Both the position numbers and the translations under genes were made by a program. DNA of 64,000 bases. Source: Acidobacteriaceae bacterium. Lineage in GTDB: Bacteria; Acidobacteriota; Terriglobia; Terriglobales; Acidobacteriaceae. The stretch spans positions 69,555 through 133,554 of the forward strand of contig PLXE01000112.1 in NCBI GenBank assembly GCA_003151335.1, in the 5' to 3' direction. Shown here piece by piece: positions 17,948-27,526 of this stretch (within the stretch, counting starts at the first letter, position 1; each line of letters begins with the position of its first letter). The notes below the pieces were generated by a model. It worked only from the letters and a program-made list of their open reading frames with translations, did not search any database and was not told the origin of the DNA.

Positions 17948-18253
17948 ATGGCTAAGTCGCTCCAATTCGAAGTTCCATGCCCCTGTTGCGGTGCGTTGCT
18001 GAAGATCGATAGCGACACCAAAGCCGTGATTGCGCACACGCCCAAGGCTGTTCCCAAAACCTTCGAGGACCTGGAGTCGGCGGCCCGCGCCATGAAAGAC
18101 CAGGACACCCGCAAGGAGTCGATCTTTCGCCAGTCTGTGGAAGCGCAGAAGCACCAGGGCGACCTGCTGGAGAAGAAGTTTCAGGAAGCGCTCAAGCGCG
18201 CCAAGGAAACGCCCGATACCGGCAAGCCCATTCGCGACTTCGATCTGGACTGA
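17948..18253 (+). CDS. Small CxxC-type putative zinc-binding protein
   Basis: A 101-residue cytosolic protein, MAKSLQFEVPCPCCGALLKI..., with one zinc-knuckle-like C11-P-C13-C14 cluster at the N-terminus and no second cysteine pair, so metal binding would need a dimer or partner. The remainder (FEDLESAARAMKDQDTRKES to the C-terminus) is charged and predicted helical. I recognise the general type as a conserved Acidobacteria hypothetical but not a function. The frame is open upstream to 17780, but ATG 17948 begins the compositionally sensible part. It is followed by a heptamer array. Confidence 0.6.
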   Translation: MAKSLQFEVPCPCCGALLKIDSDTKAVIAHTPKAVPKTFEDLESAARAMKDQDTRKESIFRQSVEAQKHQGDLLEKKFQEALKRAKETPDTGKPIRDFDLD

Positions 18254-18259
18254 AGAAGA

Positions 18260-18476
18260 AGCAATTAGCAATTAGCGATTAGCAGTTAGTGCTGCCGCAC
18301 ATTTGTGAGCACCGCAGTGGGGAAGACCTGTCGGACTAGGGGTGAAAACCGGCGTGCCAGCTAGTCCACGTTTCTGCCCGATGAAGGAACAGCAGGTGCC
18401 TCCACTCGGTCGGGATGACAGAAGACAGTAGTCAGTGGCTTGCTGAGTGCTGAATGCTGAATGCTAGTTGCTAACT
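18260..18476. repeat. Inverted heptamer arrays between convergent genes
   Basis: Left array 18260-18290 (units agcaatt, agcaatt, agcgatt, agcagtt) and right array 18441-18476 (units tgctgag, tgctgaa, tgctgaa, tgctagt, tgctaac) are approximately inverted to each other. They lie between the convergent CxxC gene and tatC, whose TAG stop is inside the right array. Between them, 18394-18420 is a copy of the GGATGACA dispersed repeat. Confidence 0.7.
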
Positions 18477-19277
18477 GGGCCCCCCCGCCTTCGCGGCCCT
18501 CTTCTTGCGCTGCGTCGGGTGGACGAACCAGGCAATGGCGATGCTGAACAGGTACAGCACGATCATGGGCGCGGCGAAGATGCACATGTTCATGATGTCG
18601 GTGGTCGGCGTAATGATGGCGGCGATGATGAAGATCACCAGGATGGAATAGCGGAAGTTACGCCACATCCAGCCGGCCGTCAGGATGCCCATCAGCGAGA
18701 GAAAGAACACCAGGATGGGCATCTCGAACACCAGACCGAGTCCGGCAATGATGGTCAGAAACAGGTCAGTGTATTCGCCAACGGTGATCATCGGCTTGAA
18801 CTGGGCGCTCCAGCCAATCAGGAAATCCAGCGCCGCCGGATAGACCATCTTGTAGCCAAAGAAGCCGCCCGCCAGAAACAGGCCGACGGTGCTGAACATG
18901 AAGGGCAGCACGTAGCGGCGTTCGTTGCGGTAAAGGCCCGGCGCGATGAACGCCCACACCTGGTAGAGCACGAACGGCGAGGCCACGAAGATCCCCGCCA
19001 GGAATGAAATCTTCAAGTACATGTTGAAGGGATCGGTGGGATTCAGGTAAACCAGTTGCGTGTCCATCTTGTGATTGGCCAAGGCGGTCACGATAGGCTT
19101 CTGCATGATGGCAAAGATCCGCTCGTGGAACCACCAGCAGACGCAGAAGCCGGCCACCACGTAGAGAAAGCTGTAGATGATGCGGCGGCGCAACTCCTCC
19201 AGGTGCTCGAGGAAGCTCATGCCGGTCATTTCCTCGGAGGCGCGCTTCTGTGCCGTTTCCACGACGGGGCTAGGCAT
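18471..19277 (-). CDS. tatC: Twin-arginine translocase subunit TatC
   Basis: TatC is the multispanning receptor for twin-arginine signal peptides in the inner membrane. The 268-aa product has the N-terminal MSFLEHLEELRRRIIYS motif and six hydrophobic segments, with LNPTDPFNMYLKISFLAGIF, SPFVLYQVWAFIAPGLYRNERRY and the EMPILVFF segment diagnostic for the family. It overlaps the tatB stop by 8 bp, so translation is probably coupled. A positively charged tail (QRKKRAAKAGG) ends the protein. Confidence 0.96.
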   Translation of the reverse strand: MPSPVVETAQKRASEEMTGMSFLEHLEELRRRIIYSFLYVVAGFCVCWWFHERIFAIMQKPIVTALANHKMDTQLVYLNPTDPFNMYLKISFLAGIFVASPFVLYQVWAFIAPGLYRNERRYVLPFMFSTVGLFLAGGFFGYKMVYPAALDFLIGWSAQFKPMITVGEYTDLFLTIIAGLGLVFEMPILVFFLSLMGILTAGWMWRNFRYSILVIFIIAAIITPTTDIMNMCIFAAPMIVLYLFSIAIAWFVHPTQRKKRAAKAGGPS

Positions 19278-19656
19278 CGGGAGTGGACCTGACAGGTGTG
19301 GGAGGCTCGTTCATCGATGCGTCCGGCGGGAGTTCCCGGGGTTCGGGGTCGGCTTCGGGTTCAGGGACCGCGTCGGCAGTGCTGCGGCTCACCACCCCGA
19401 CCGGGGGCAGGATGGCCGGTTCCCACGGCTTCTCGGGCGGTAACGCCTTGGACGCCTCAGTTTGCTTCCGGGCGCGCTCATCCAGCTCAATGTTCATCAT
19501 CTCGGTTTCGAGTTGGTTCTTGAACTCGTTGCTGGCGCGTTTGAACTCGGCAGTCCATTTTCCCAACTGGCGGGCCAACTCGGGTAAGCGCTTGGGGCCG
19601 ACCACCACCAGTGCCAGCAGAAAAATAAAGATCATCTCTGGCATGCCAAGATTCAT
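19270..19656 (-). CDS. tatB: Twin-arginine translocase TatA/TatB-type subunit
   Basis: A single-pass Tat pore or adaptor protein. The start MNLGMPEMIFIFLLALVVVG gives a short N-terminal hydrophobic helix, the Gly-Pro hinge (VVGPKRLPELARQLGKW) and an amphipathic helix, then an acidic Pro-rich tail; 128 aa. The Glu in the N-terminal helix (position 7) and the length favour TatB over TatA, though the two are hard to separate by eye. It lies immediately upstream of tatC and overlaps it. ATG 19656 is preferred over the longer 19716 frame because the family motif begins there. Confidence 0.88.
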   Translation of the reverse strand: MNLGMPEMIFIFLLALVVVGPKRLPELARQLGKWTAEFKRASNEFKNQLETEMMNIELDERARKQTEASKALPPEKPWEPAILPPVGVVSRSTADAVPEPEADPEPRELPPDASMNEPPTPVRSTPDA

Positions 19657-19928
19657 GGCATCATCATAAATGCGGGGGTAGTTTTTCACCACAGTGGCGG
19701 CATGGGCAGACTGCATGACTGCCTGCCTTGCTCACCATCTCCCAACTCTACCGTCTGTTACGGAGGCGGGGAGCAAACGGATTTCGCACCCTTCTAAGGG
19801 AACCAGCATCCAAACTAGCGGCTGATCTGGGGGCTCGGGGTGAGCTAAGTGCATGGTATACTGCCTGAAAGTCACGCTCCGGTGCGCATACCTTGAAGAT
19901 CCATCCCCGGCCAGCCGAAGGAACAAAC

Positions 19929-21563
19929 ATGGCAAGTAGTTCGCGTCGCTCCGCTGTTATCGTCCTCAGCATCATTCTGGCTTGCGGTTGTGTGGGCGTG
20001 GTTTTTGGCCAGCGCCTCACCTCGGCCGCTCCTTCCGGCGACGGCGACATCCGCGACAGCCTGCGCAGCTTTACGCAGGTTTACGAAGTCGTGCAGCAGA
20101 ACTATGCCGAACCGGTCAGCCCCGATAAGGCGATCTACAACGGGGCGATTCCGGGCATGTTGCGGGTGCTGGATCCGCACTCAAACTTTTTTGATCCCAA
20201 AGCCTATGCGGCTTTGCGCGAGGAGCAGCGCGGCAAGTACTACGGTGTAGGCATGCAGGTCGGTCCCCGCAACAATAAAGTCATCGTGATCGCGCCCTTC
20301 ACCGGCGCGCCGGCGTATCGCGCCGGTATCCGGCCGGGCGACATCATTATTGCGGTGGACGGCAGGCCTACCGACAACATGACGACCAGCGATGTTGCCG
20401 AATTGCTGAAAGGACCCAAGGGCACCGCGGTCAAAATCACGATGCTGCGCGAAGGCTCCGACAAGCCGCTCGACTTTACCGTAGTGCGCGATGAGATCCC
20501 CCGCTACAGCGTTGACGTGCACTTTGTGATCCGACCGGGTATCGGCTACATCCACGTCTCGGGATTTCAGGAAACCACGGAAAAAGAAGTGCGCGAGGCG
20601 CTGGATGAGTTGGGCGACATTCACGGGCTCATCCTCGACCTGCGTCAGAATCCCGGCGGACTGTTGAGCGAAGGCGTGGGCGTGGCGGACCAGTTCCTGA
20701 AGAAGGGACAGGTCATCGTTTCCCATCACGGGCGAGCTTCAGCGGAGAAGGTTTACAAAGCTGCCCACGGTAACGGGGGCAAGGATTATCCGTTGGTCGT
20801 GCTGGTGAACCGCGGAACGGCTTCGGCGGCGGAGATCGTCGCGGGCGCGATTCAAGACCACGATCGGGGATTGGTTGCCGGTGAGACCACATTCGGCAAG
20901 GGATTGGTGCAGACCGTATATCCGCTGTCGGAGAATACCGGACTGGCGCTGACCACGGCGAAGTATTACACCCCAAGCGGCCGCCTGATCCAGCGCGATT
21001 ACAGCAGCATTTCGCTTTACGACTACTACTATAACGACCGCAACAACGATGCCAATAACGCCAACCACGAAGTCAAGATGACCGACAGTGGCCGCACGGT
21101 TTACGGTGGCGGCGGTATCACTCCCGACGTGAAGATCCCGCCCGCAAAAACCAGCAAGTTCCAGGACACGCTGCTGGAGAAATACACTTTCTTCAACTTC
21201 GCCAAGCACTACGTTATCAACCACAAAGTCGACAAGCAATTTGAAGTTGACGATGGGGTGATGCAGGACTTCCGCAAGTTCCTGGATGAACAGAAGACCC
21301 CTTTCACCGAGGCGGACCTGGCCGAGAACGGCGATTGGATCAAATCCAGTATCAAGGCCGAACTGTTCATCAACGAATTTGGTCAGCAGGAAGGCATGAA
21401 GGCACATGCCGAAAACGACCCGGCTGTGGCCAAGGCGCTGGAACTGCTTCCCCAGGCCAAGCAGTTAGCCGACAACGCCAGACGGATTATTGCGCAGCGC
21501 AATAACGCCAGGCTGACGGCGCAGCAGGGCGATACGCCCGAACCGCAATCCGTAAAGCGTTAG
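19929..21563 (+). CDS. S41-family C-terminal processing peptidase (CtpA-like)
   Basis: A periplasmic serine protease with a PDZ domain, 544 aa. The N-terminus has a signal anchor (RRSAVIVLSIILACGCVGVVF). The PDZ domain (VGMQVGPRNNKVIVIAPFTG ... YRAGIRPGDIIIAVDG) covers about residues 105-190. The Ser-Lys dyad is S299 (RGTASAAEIVAGA) and K324 (ETTFGKGLVQT), 25 apart as expected, with DLRQNPGGLL before them. Related proteins trim tails of envelope proteins or regulate lytic enzymes. ATG 19929 follows a purine-rich CGAAGGAACAA site. A strong terminator lies 22 bp downstream. Confidence 0.93.
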   Translation: MASSSRRSAVIVLSIILACGCVGVVFGQRLTSAAPSGDGDIRDSLRSFTQVYEVVQQNYAEPVSPDKAIYNGAIPGMLRVLDPHSNFFDPKAYAALREEQRGKYYGVGMQVGPRNNKVIVIAPFTGAPAYRAGIRPGDIIIAVDGRPTDNMTTSDVAELLKGPKGTAVKITMLREGSDKPLDFTVVRDEIPRYSVDVHFVIRPGIGYIHVSGFQETTEKEVREALDELGDIHGLILDLRQNPGGLLSEGVGVADQFLKKGQVIVSHHGRASAEKVYKAAHGNGGKDYPLVVLVNRGTASAAEIVAGAIQDHDRGLVAGETTFGKGLVQTVYPLSENTGLALTTAKYYTPSGRLIQRDYSSISLYDYYYNDRNNDANNANHEVKMTDSGRTVYGGGGITPDVKIPPAKTSKFQDTLLEKYTFFNFAKHYVINHKVDKQFEVDDGVMQDFRKFLDEQKTPFTEADLAENGDWIKSSIKAELFINEFGQQEGMKAHAENDPAVAKALELLPQAKQLADNARRIIAQRNNARLTAQQGDTPEPQSVKR

Positions 21564-21585
21564 CTGCGGACCGCAGATCAACAAC

Positions 21586-21613
21586 AAAGCCCGCGTGAGC
21601 GGGCTTTGCCTTT
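21586..21613 (+). terminator. Rho-independent terminator after the S41 protease
   Basis: Perfect 9-bp stem AAAGCCCGC / GCGGGCTTT with a GTGA loop, followed by a T-rich stretch (gcctttg). It lies between the convergent protease and YbaK-type genes; the near-symmetric A/T flanks might let it act for both. Confidence 0.85.
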
Positions 21614-21731
21614 GCTGCGACCGACTGCAATCCTTCCGAGGAGAGGTTAGCTGATCGGCGGAGCGGAACAGCATCGCCAACACTGGCGGGCGAGGCTTGG
21701 ATTTGTCCCGCTCCGCTCGATCAAGGCCGTT

Positions 21732-22220
21732 TTAAACCATCACGAGATGGGCTGTCCGTGCGGACGAAAAGCTCATCACCTCAGGCCGCACCAACCTATC
21801 GAAATCGGTGTACGCCATCCTGATCAACTCATAATGCGAGCCCGCATTGAAGGCGATCTCATCGTCTTCCGTGAGGGTCTCGTCGACGTACACCGGGATG
21901 CCGTATAAGTTGCCGAACGGAGGCATGGCGCCGGTCTCGCAGTCGGGAAAATGCTGTTTGAACTCGCGTTCGCTGGCCAGTTCCGCATCCTGAACGCCGA
22001 CCTCTCTTTTCAGAGCAATCAGGTCCACCTGGTAGGACGCCGGCAGCACCGCCATGGCGAGGGCACCATCGAGTTTCACGATCACGGTCTTGGCCAAAAA
22101 TTTGCCCGAGATATGCGCCACCGCGGCAATACCCTGGGCGGTATAAGCCTTGGAGTGAGACATGACAACGTATTTCACTTCATGGCCGTCGAGGAAGGCT
22201 TTGACTTTGGTGAGATGCAT
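21732..22220 (-). CDS. YbaK/ProX-type aminoacyl-tRNA deacylase
   Basis: A 162-residue stand-alone member of the YbaK/aminoacyl-tRNA-synthetase-associated domain family, which hydrolyses mischarged tRNA such as Cys- or Ala-tRNA(Pro). Signatures are HSKAYTAQGIAAVAHISGK, FLAKTVIVKLDGALAMAVLP (with the family lysine), SEREFKQHFPDCETGAMPPFG (the GxxPPFG loop) and ELIRMAYTDFDRLVRP. Start ATG 22220 has GAGGAGT upstream and matches the family; the frame open to 22277 is not needed. Which tRNA it edits cannot be read from sequence. Confidence 0.88.
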   Translation of the reverse strand: MHLTKVKAFLDGHEVKYVVMSHSKAYTAQGIAAVAHISGKFLAKTVIVKLDGALAMAVLPASYQVDLIALKREVGVQDAELASEREFKQHFPDCETGAMPPFGNLYGIPVYVDETLTEDDEIAFNAGSHYELIRMAYTDFDRLVRPEVMSFSSARTAHLVMV

Positions 22221-22380
22221 ATTGAACTCCTCGCGACATTCCGCGGGCCCCGGCCCGCAAAGACAGGGTTGATGCAACGAACATAGTCCAAGGCCTCGTC
22301 GTCGGCCTCTTTCCTTCGTTCTGCTTGTTTGCTGGATTCCGCGAGGTTGCTCGCGCTGGATCGAGAAGAGCTTTGACCAT
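22180..22380 (-). CDS. Possible small ORF with perfect Shine-Dalgarno
   Basis: A 66-codon frame begins at ATG 22380 with AAGGAGGT seven bases upstream (22395-22388), the best ribosome site in the region, and ends inside the deacylase gene. The product is basic and has no recognised family. An alternative reading frame across the same DNA (QAERRKEADDEALDYV) looks more protein-like, hinting at a one-base frameshift or sequencing error. It could also be a leader that couples translation to the deacylase. Confidence 0.3.
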   Translation of the reverse strand: MVKALLDPARATSRNPANKQNEGKRPTTRPWTMFVASTLSLRAGARGMSRGVQYASHQSQSLPRRP

Positions 22381-22550
22381 TCGGGCTACCTCCTTGCGGT
22401 TGGTTGACCCTCGTGTAGCCCCAGTTTAGCCCGGCTGGCGCAGCGCGCAAGCACAGCCGTCACATTACCCTTGTGACAGTGCAGAATCGCGCCGGACGAC
22501 TGGAGAATCGTTCCAAATTGGCAACGGCTTAGCCGCGGAGACGAGGCCTA

Positions 22551-22720
22551 GCAGCCATCCCATAAATCGCTTTGTATCAAGGCGCATCTTCAGACGTGCC
22601 GCACCGGGTCAACAACGACTTGGGCTTCAGCCCCTTAGAGGCCGGTTTCTCAGGGGTTAAAGCCCTTACCTTTCCAACGCTTCGTTCGGCACGACTGAAA
22701 GTCGTGCCCTGATACACCCC
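22551..22720. repeat. Dispersed modular palindromic repeat (copy B)
   Basis: It contains CATAAATCGC, TTTGTATCA, GGGCTTCAGCCCCT, CAGGGGTTAAAGCCC and GGCACGACTGAAAGTCGTGCC, followed by CTGATACA. The module order matches the reverse complement of 28193-28382, but the right terminal repeat is missing, so this is a truncated or decayed copy in the opposite orientation. Confidence 0.7.
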
Positions 22721-23077
22721 AAGACGACTGGTGCGTCGCGCCGCGATTGGCCCGGCGGTGGGTGCAGCGCTAACCCAAAGCAGATTCCTCGCTGCGCTCC
22801 GTCGAAAATCATGCCAGGCGAGAGTGAGTATAGGGGTCATTCGACTCCTCGCTCCAACAGCAAGTACAAACCCGGTGCTTGCTGGGGACCCCGTTTGCGC
22901 TCGTCGCTCAGGATGACACCCGATAAAAGGTTTTTCATTCCTATGGGTTGGGCCGCAGGCCCATGTGACACTCGTAATGACAACTCCACTGGCCTTGCTC
23001 GCGATGCCAAGCTGCTCCCCATCCTTGACGGCTGCTCGCACGGCACAATACAGTCGAATTATCCGGAGATTCTAGCC
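22721..23077. other. Spacer upstream of the kinase gene, with a GGATGACA repeat
   Basis: About 357 bp. The core (22833-22918) begins GGGGTCATTCGACTC and ends GCTCAGGATGACA, a pair of ends seen in other copies at 34663, 34721 and 35897. The kinase reading frame runs open through this region from 22811, but its translation is low-complexity and unlike any kinase N-terminus, so I treat it as non-coding. Confidence 0.6.
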
Positions 23078-25819
23078 TTGGATACCCTGGTCGGGAAGAG
23101 CATTCTTCATTACAAAATCGTGAGACAGCTGGGTGCCGGCGGCATGGGCGTGGTGTACGAGGCGGAAGACACCCGGCTCGACCGCCATGTAGCGCTGAAG
23201 TTTCTCTCCAAGGACATCGAGCAGGACAGCTACGCTTTGGAGCGTTTCCAACAGGAGGCGCGTGCCGCCTCGGCCTTGAACCATCCCAACATTTGCACTA
23301 TCCATGCCATCGAGGAATGCGATGGGCAGCACTTTATCGCCATGGAGCTGCTGGAAGGCCAGAGTCTGAACGAGAAGATCAACGGTCACCCGCTGCCGGT
23401 GGACAAGATCATCGACATCGGCATTCAGATTACCGACGCTCTCGACGTGGCCCACAGCAAAGGCATTGTGCATCGCGACTTGAAGCCCGCCAACATCTTC
23501 CTCACGACACGGGGACAGGCGAAGATTTTGGACTTCGGGCTGGCAAAACTGACTTATGACCGGCGCACCGTGGTCGAGACCGTGGCTGGCAATGCGGTGA
23601 CGAGCACACCGGCGCATCTGACGATGCCCGGCACCGCGGTGGGCACCATCGCCTACATGTCTCCGGAGCAGGCCCGCGGGAAAGAACTCGACGGACGCAG
23701 CGACCTGTTCTCCTTGGGCGCCATCTTCTACGAAATGGCTACGGGGAGGATCCCGTTCGAAGGCAACACTTCCGCAGTTGTTTTCCAGGGCATTCTCGAC
23801 CGCGACCCGAGACCGCCCATGGAATTGAATCCAGCCGTGCCGTTCAAGTTGGAGGAAATCATCGCCAAGGCGCTGGAGAAAGATGTGGAACTGCGTTATC
23901 AGAGCGCGGCTGAAATACGCAGCGACCTGAGGCGGCTGAAGCGGGACGGTAGCGGACATTCTTCTACGGGAATCGCGGCTGCACCGGCGTCCTATCCCGC
24001 AGCGCGTGGCAGCAGTCCGGCGATGCAATCCAGCAGCAGCGCGGTCATCCTCGATGCCGCGCGGCGTCACAAGAGGGGCGCCGGCCTCGTTCTGGTTCTC
24101 AGTTTGGCCATGATCGCCGCCGGATTGTACGGGACCTACACCTGGATCTCCCGCTGGCTGGGAGATACCGGCCAGGTACCGTTCCAGAACATGAGCATGG
24201 AGAAGGTCACCAACTCGGGCAAGGCGTTGCTGGCGACCGTCTCCCCGGACGGCAAGTATGTAGTGAATGTGACGGACGAGGGACACGGCCAGCAGAGTCT
24301 GTGGATGCGGCACATTGCCACCGGCAACACCCAGATCATGCCCCCGACCGAGGTCCGTTATGCCGGACTCACCTTCACCCCGAACGGCGACTTCTTGTAC
24401 TTCGTTCAAAGAGAGCCGGACAAGCCAGTAGTAGGCTTTCTCTATCAGATTCCGGTGCTCGGGGGCACGCCGCGCAAGCTGGTTGAAGATGTGGACAGCG
24501 CGGTCAGCTTTTCGCCGGACGGCCAACAGATGGTCTATCTGCGAAACAGTTCTTCGGAAGCGAGTTCCAAGCTCATCGTTGCTCATGCCGATGGCAGCGG
24601 CGAGCGCGTTCTCGCCTCGCTTCCTCTGCCGGGCTACTCCGACCCTGCCTGGTCGATCGATGGCAAGTCGATTGCCGCTGCGGTGCTTGACCCGGGCAGT
24701 CAAAATCTTGGCAGAATCGTGGTGCTCAATCCGGCGAACGGAAAAGAGAAGACCGTATATGCGGGAACAGCCCTCCTGCAAAAGCCCACCTGGATGCCGG
24801 ACGGGCGCCACCTGGTGCTTATCTTTCACGACATTTCCAGCGACTGGAATGGACAGATTGGGGCGATCTCTCTTGGCGGACAAAAGCTCCATCGCATTAC
24901 CAACGACCTCAATGTTTACAGCAATTCCACGCTTGGCGTAACTCGGGACGGGGAACAACTGGTTGCCATTCAAGTTACGCCCCAGGCCGGCGTGTACACG
25001 CTAAGTTCGGAAGCAAACTCCAGCTCCAGTGCAACCGAGGTGGACAACCATGGCAACATCGGCGTCGGCTGGCTGCCGGACGGACGTTTGCTGGCGATGG
25101 ACTACGACAGCCACATCGCGGTGATGAATGCCGACGGCAGTAACCGTAATGTGATCTACAAGGAACGCCTGCCGATGGGCGGCCTCTCGGTTTGCCCGGA
25201 CGGTGCGCACGCGCTGTTCTTCATGCCCAACAAACAGACGAAGGGGATTAACATCTGGCGCCTTGATCTGCAGAGTGGCAGTGCAACTGTACTGACGAAT
25301 GGAAAGCTGGATCAGAATGCGGTGTGCTCGCCCGACAGCAAATACTTCCTCTACACCAGCCTGCAAAAGGGCAAGCAGGTGCTAATGGAAATGCCGCTCA
25401 CTGGCGGGGAAGCTAAACAGCTAAGCGACAAGTTCGTCAGCTTTGCTGCCATCTCTCCGGATGGAAAACAAATCGCCGCGCTTACCGCCTTCGGTGCCGG
25501 CATCAACACCAAAGCCAGGATTGAGATTATTCCATCACAGGGAGGGTTGCCGGTAAAGGGTTTCGCGCCTAGTCCCTTTATCTCCACCAGCTTCCGCTAT
25601 TCCGCCGACGGACAGTCCCTCTACTACGGCGTCACCAATAAGGGGGTCTCCAACCTGGTCGCACAGCCTATCGGCGTCGAGTCCGCCTCACTGGTCACCA
25701 ATTTCGACGATCTGCTCATTTATGCATTCGACTACGATTGGAAGAACAAGAAACTGGCGGTCGCGCGCGGGCGGTCCAATGACGATGTCGTGCTGCTCAC
25801 GCAGCAACACGCGCAATAG
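23078..25819 (+). CDS. Transmembrane Ser/Thr kinase with TolB-like propeller
   Basis: A Hanks-type protein kinase anchored in the membrane with a large extracytoplasmic sensor. Start TTG 23078 (CCGGAGA upstream) gives [20 protein letters not shown], the usual N-terminus. Kinase residues: Gly-loop [17 protein letters not shown]41 (VALKFL), D134 (HRDLKPAN), D152 (DFGLAK) and APE-like [19 protein letters not shown]; the catalytic set is intact. A Ser/Ala-rich linker and one membrane helix ([21 protein letters not shown], about 334-356) precede about 550 residues of TolB/WD40-like repeats ([30 protein letters not shown]). 913 aa in total. Ligand and targets are unknown. Confidence 0.92.
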   Translation: MDTLVGKSILHYKIVRQLGAGGMGVVYEAEDTRLDRHVALKFLSKDIEQDSYALERFQQEARAASALNHPNICTIHAIEECDGQHFIAMELLEGQSLNEKINGHPLPVDKIIDIGIQITDALDVAHSKGIVHRDLKPANIFLTTRGQAKILDFGLAKLTYDRRTVVETVAGNAVTSTPAHLTMPGTAVGTIAYMSPEQARGKELDGRSDLFSLGAIFYEMATGRIPFEGNTSAVVFQGILDRDPRPPMELNPAVPFKLEEIIAKALEKDVELRYQSAAEIRSDLRRLKRDGSGHSSTGIAAAPASYPAARGSSPAMQSSSSAVILDAARRHKRGAGLVLVLSLAMIAAGLYGTYTWISRWLGDTGQVPFQNMSMEKVTNSGKALLATVSPDGKYVVNVTDEGHGQQSLWMRHIATGNTQIMPPTEVRYAGLTFTPNGDFLYFVQREPDKPVVGFLYQIPVLGGTPRKLVEDVDSAVSFSPDGQQMVYLRNSSSEASSKLIVAHADGSGERVLASLPLPGYSDPAWSIDGKSIAAAVLDPGSQNLGRIVVLNPANGKEKTVYAGTALLQKPTWMPDGRHLVLIFHDISSDWNGQIGAISLGGQKLHRITNDLNVYSNSTLGVTRDGEQLVAIQVTPQAGVYTLSSEANSSSSATEVDNHGNIGVGWLPDGRLLAMDYDSHIAVMNADGSNRNVIYKERLPMGGLSVCPDGAHALFFMPNKQTKGINIWRLDLQSGSATVLTNGKLDQNAVCSPDSKYFLYTSLQKGKQVLMEMPLTGGEAKQLSDKFVSFAAISPDGKQIAALTAFGAGINTKARIEIIPSQGGLPVKGFAPSPFISTSFRYSADGQSLYYGVTNKGVSNLVAQPIGVESASLVTNFDDLLIYAFDYDWKNKKLAVARGRSNDDVVLLTQQHAQ

Positions 25820-25855
25820 CTAGAACAAGTCTCGCCACGTTGATCCTCTGCAGGG

Positions 25856-26773
25856 CTACGTTCCTTGCATGTCAAACCGTTCGCCCAGCATCGGCCTGCA
25901 CTCTTCGATGTTCCAATCGGGCGTCGCACCGGGGCGGCTTGCCACCAGCGCGCCCACGGCATTGGCGAAGCAGCCCAGGCGGCGCGTGTCCCACCGCCGT
26001 TCCAGGCCGTGGAGCAAGGCCGCAGCGAAGGCATCGCCCGCGCCGACCGAATCCGCCACCTGCACCCTGTAGCCCGGACTCTCGCTGTAGATGCCCTGGT
26101 TGAGAATTGCGCAGCCACGCTCGCCCAAGGTCACACAAATGGTTTCGCAGCCGTAGCGGTCGGTCCATCGCCGGCAGAGGTATTCGACCGATCCCTCCTG
26201 TTCGCCTGCATTGAGCAGGCCATCGAGGAACTCCGCCTCGCTATCGCTCAACTTGATGACGTCGGCGTGCGACGACAGTTGCTCCACCAGCGCCAGCGTC
26301 CAGTTGCCCTCCCGCAAATTGACGTCGTAGAAGCGACGGGCGGAAGGCGCCGCCTGAAGCAGCTTCAGCGTCGAATCCAGTGCTTGCGCGGACATGTGAT
26401 AGAGCGTGCCAAAATAAATCCAGTCCGGCTGCAACGCAGCGATGGATTGCAGTTGATCATTGCTGAGGGTCACAAAGTCATAGGCCGCGGGCCGCACGAT
26501 CCGAAATGTGGGCTTGCCTTCACTATCGAGCTCGACCTGTGCCGTTCCCGTGTCCTGGCCGTGGAGGACCTGCACAAACTCGGTCGAAAGGCGCCATTGC
26601 CGCAGGCAATCGAGGGTGCACCGGCCGCGATCGTCGTCGCCCACCGCGCTCACCACCAAGGCTTCATGGCCGAGCTTCTGGGCGTGAGCGGCAAAGTTCA
26701 GGGGAGCACCGCCGAGATATTCCTGCTCGCCAATCACATCCCACAAGATCTCTCCGACAGCAACGATTCGCAA
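25856..26773 (-). CDS. PfkB-family carbohydrate kinase (fructokinase-like)
   Basis: A ribokinase-fold sugar kinase, 305 aa. MRIVAVGEILWDVIGEQEYLGGAPLNFAAHAQKLG is the N-terminal PfkB pattern (GGAPLNFA as in fructokinases), and the C-terminal signature DSVGAGDAFAAALLHGL supplies the catalytic base D247 and the anion hole. PfkB kinases phosphorylate fructose, 2-keto-3-deoxygluconate, ribose and similar sugars; the N-terminal pattern favours fructokinase, but this is not decisive. It converges with the kinase-propeller gene 36 bp away and has no sugar transporter beside it. Confidence 0.88.
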   Translation of the reverse strand: MRIVAVGEILWDVIGEQEYLGGAPLNFAAHAQKLGHEALVVSAVGDDDRGRCTLDCLRQWRLSTEFVQVLHGQDTGTAQVELDSEGKPTFRIVRPAAYDFVTLSNDQLQSIAALQPDWIYFGTLYHMSAQALDSTLKLLQAAPSARRFYDVNLREGNWTLALVEQLSSHADVIKLSDSEAEFLDGLLNAGEQEGSVEYLCRRWTDRYGCETICVTLGERGCAILNQGIYSESPGYRVQVADSVGAGDAFAAALLHGLERRWDTRRLGCFANAVGALVASRPGATPDWNIEECRPMLGERFDMQGT

Positions 26774-27244
26774 TCTGCTGGCCTCCAGCGGTCCCCGTTA
26801 TCGTATCGTGCCAAGGGCATAATCAGGTCAACCGGCAGGAAATTCCCGAGAGGTCCAACGTCCAGTAACCTCGGTCTCAACCAATACGCTGTGATGAAAA
26901 CACTTGCCAGAATGCCGAGTTCCTGTAATCATCTCCTGCTCCCCTCTGGAATGGGTGAGAGAGGAGCTTTCGGTCGAACCGAAACGCGGATTTGGGTTGA
27001 TGTTTCTGTCAGCAGTCGAATTTCACGCATGGTACGGGCTCCAGGGATCGGCTCTGTCGTGGGCGCATTAGTCCGCCAGGACGATTCAGGGGGCTTTTTC
27101 ATTGCCGAAAAGCTGCGCGCTGAGCCGCAACCCTTGTTTCCCGGCGACGTTGTGACGTCTTCCGATCCCTCTCCCTCAGGGTTGTGCTCGGAACGTCCGC
27201 GCAGCAGGGGCTATTCCAAGTTCATCAAGTGAAAGGAGTAAGTT
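26774..27244. other. Long spacer and probable leader of the cold-shock gene
   Basis: 471 bp between the divergent PfkB and cold-shock genes. A frame is open on the plus strand across it, but its translation has no family likeness and it is antisense to PfkB upstream. From established knowledge, cold-shock mRNAs often have long structured 5' leaders, so part of this may be the csp leader; I see no strong hairpin series to prove it. Confidence 0.4.
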
Positions 27245-27448
27245 GTGAGAGAGAAAGGTACAGTCAAGTGGTTTAACGGAGCCAAAGGATACGGATTCAT
27301 CCAAAGAGCTACGGGCGAGGATGTCTTCGTGCATTTCTCAGCTATCCAGGAGAACGGATACCGGAGTCTGAACGAGGGCGAGACAGTGGAATTCGACCTC
27401 ACCAAGGGACCGAAAGGCTTCCAGGCCGCTAACGTGCAGCGCGTGTAA
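27245..27448 (+). CDS. Cold-shock-domain RNA-binding protein
   Basis: A 67-residue CspA-type OB-fold protein that binds single-stranded RNA/DNA and acts as an RNA chaperone. It contains [17 protein letters not shown] (RNP1, KGYGFI) and [11 protein letters not shown] (RNP2, VFVHF), followed by [23 protein letters not shown]. The start is GTG 27245, with AAAGGAG eight bases upstream; no ATG fits. It is monocistronic, ending at a strong terminator. Confidence 0.97.
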   Translation: MREKGTVKWFNGAKGYGFIQRATGEDVFVHFSAIQENGYRSLNEGETVEFDLTKGPKGFQAANVQRV

Positions 27449-27526
27449 GACGTCTGCGCCACGCGGAAGCAGGTCACATTCGCGTCGCTTCAAGATTTGG
27501 GCTTCCGAGTGCGGCCAAGACCACTG

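Noticed and set aside
22811..23077. 89-residue N-terminal extension of the kinase
   Set aside because: It lies in a dispersed repeat and lacks kinase-like or signal sequence; TTG 23078 with GGAGA gives the canonical N-terminus.
23072..24973. Minus-strand frame of 633 codons opposite the kinase
   Set aside because: Antisense to intact kinase motifs; composition typical of shadow frames.
25865..27232. Plus-strand frame opposite PfkB and through the csp leader
   Set aside because: Antisense to PfkB, which has clear signature motifs; the csp upstream part shows no protein family.
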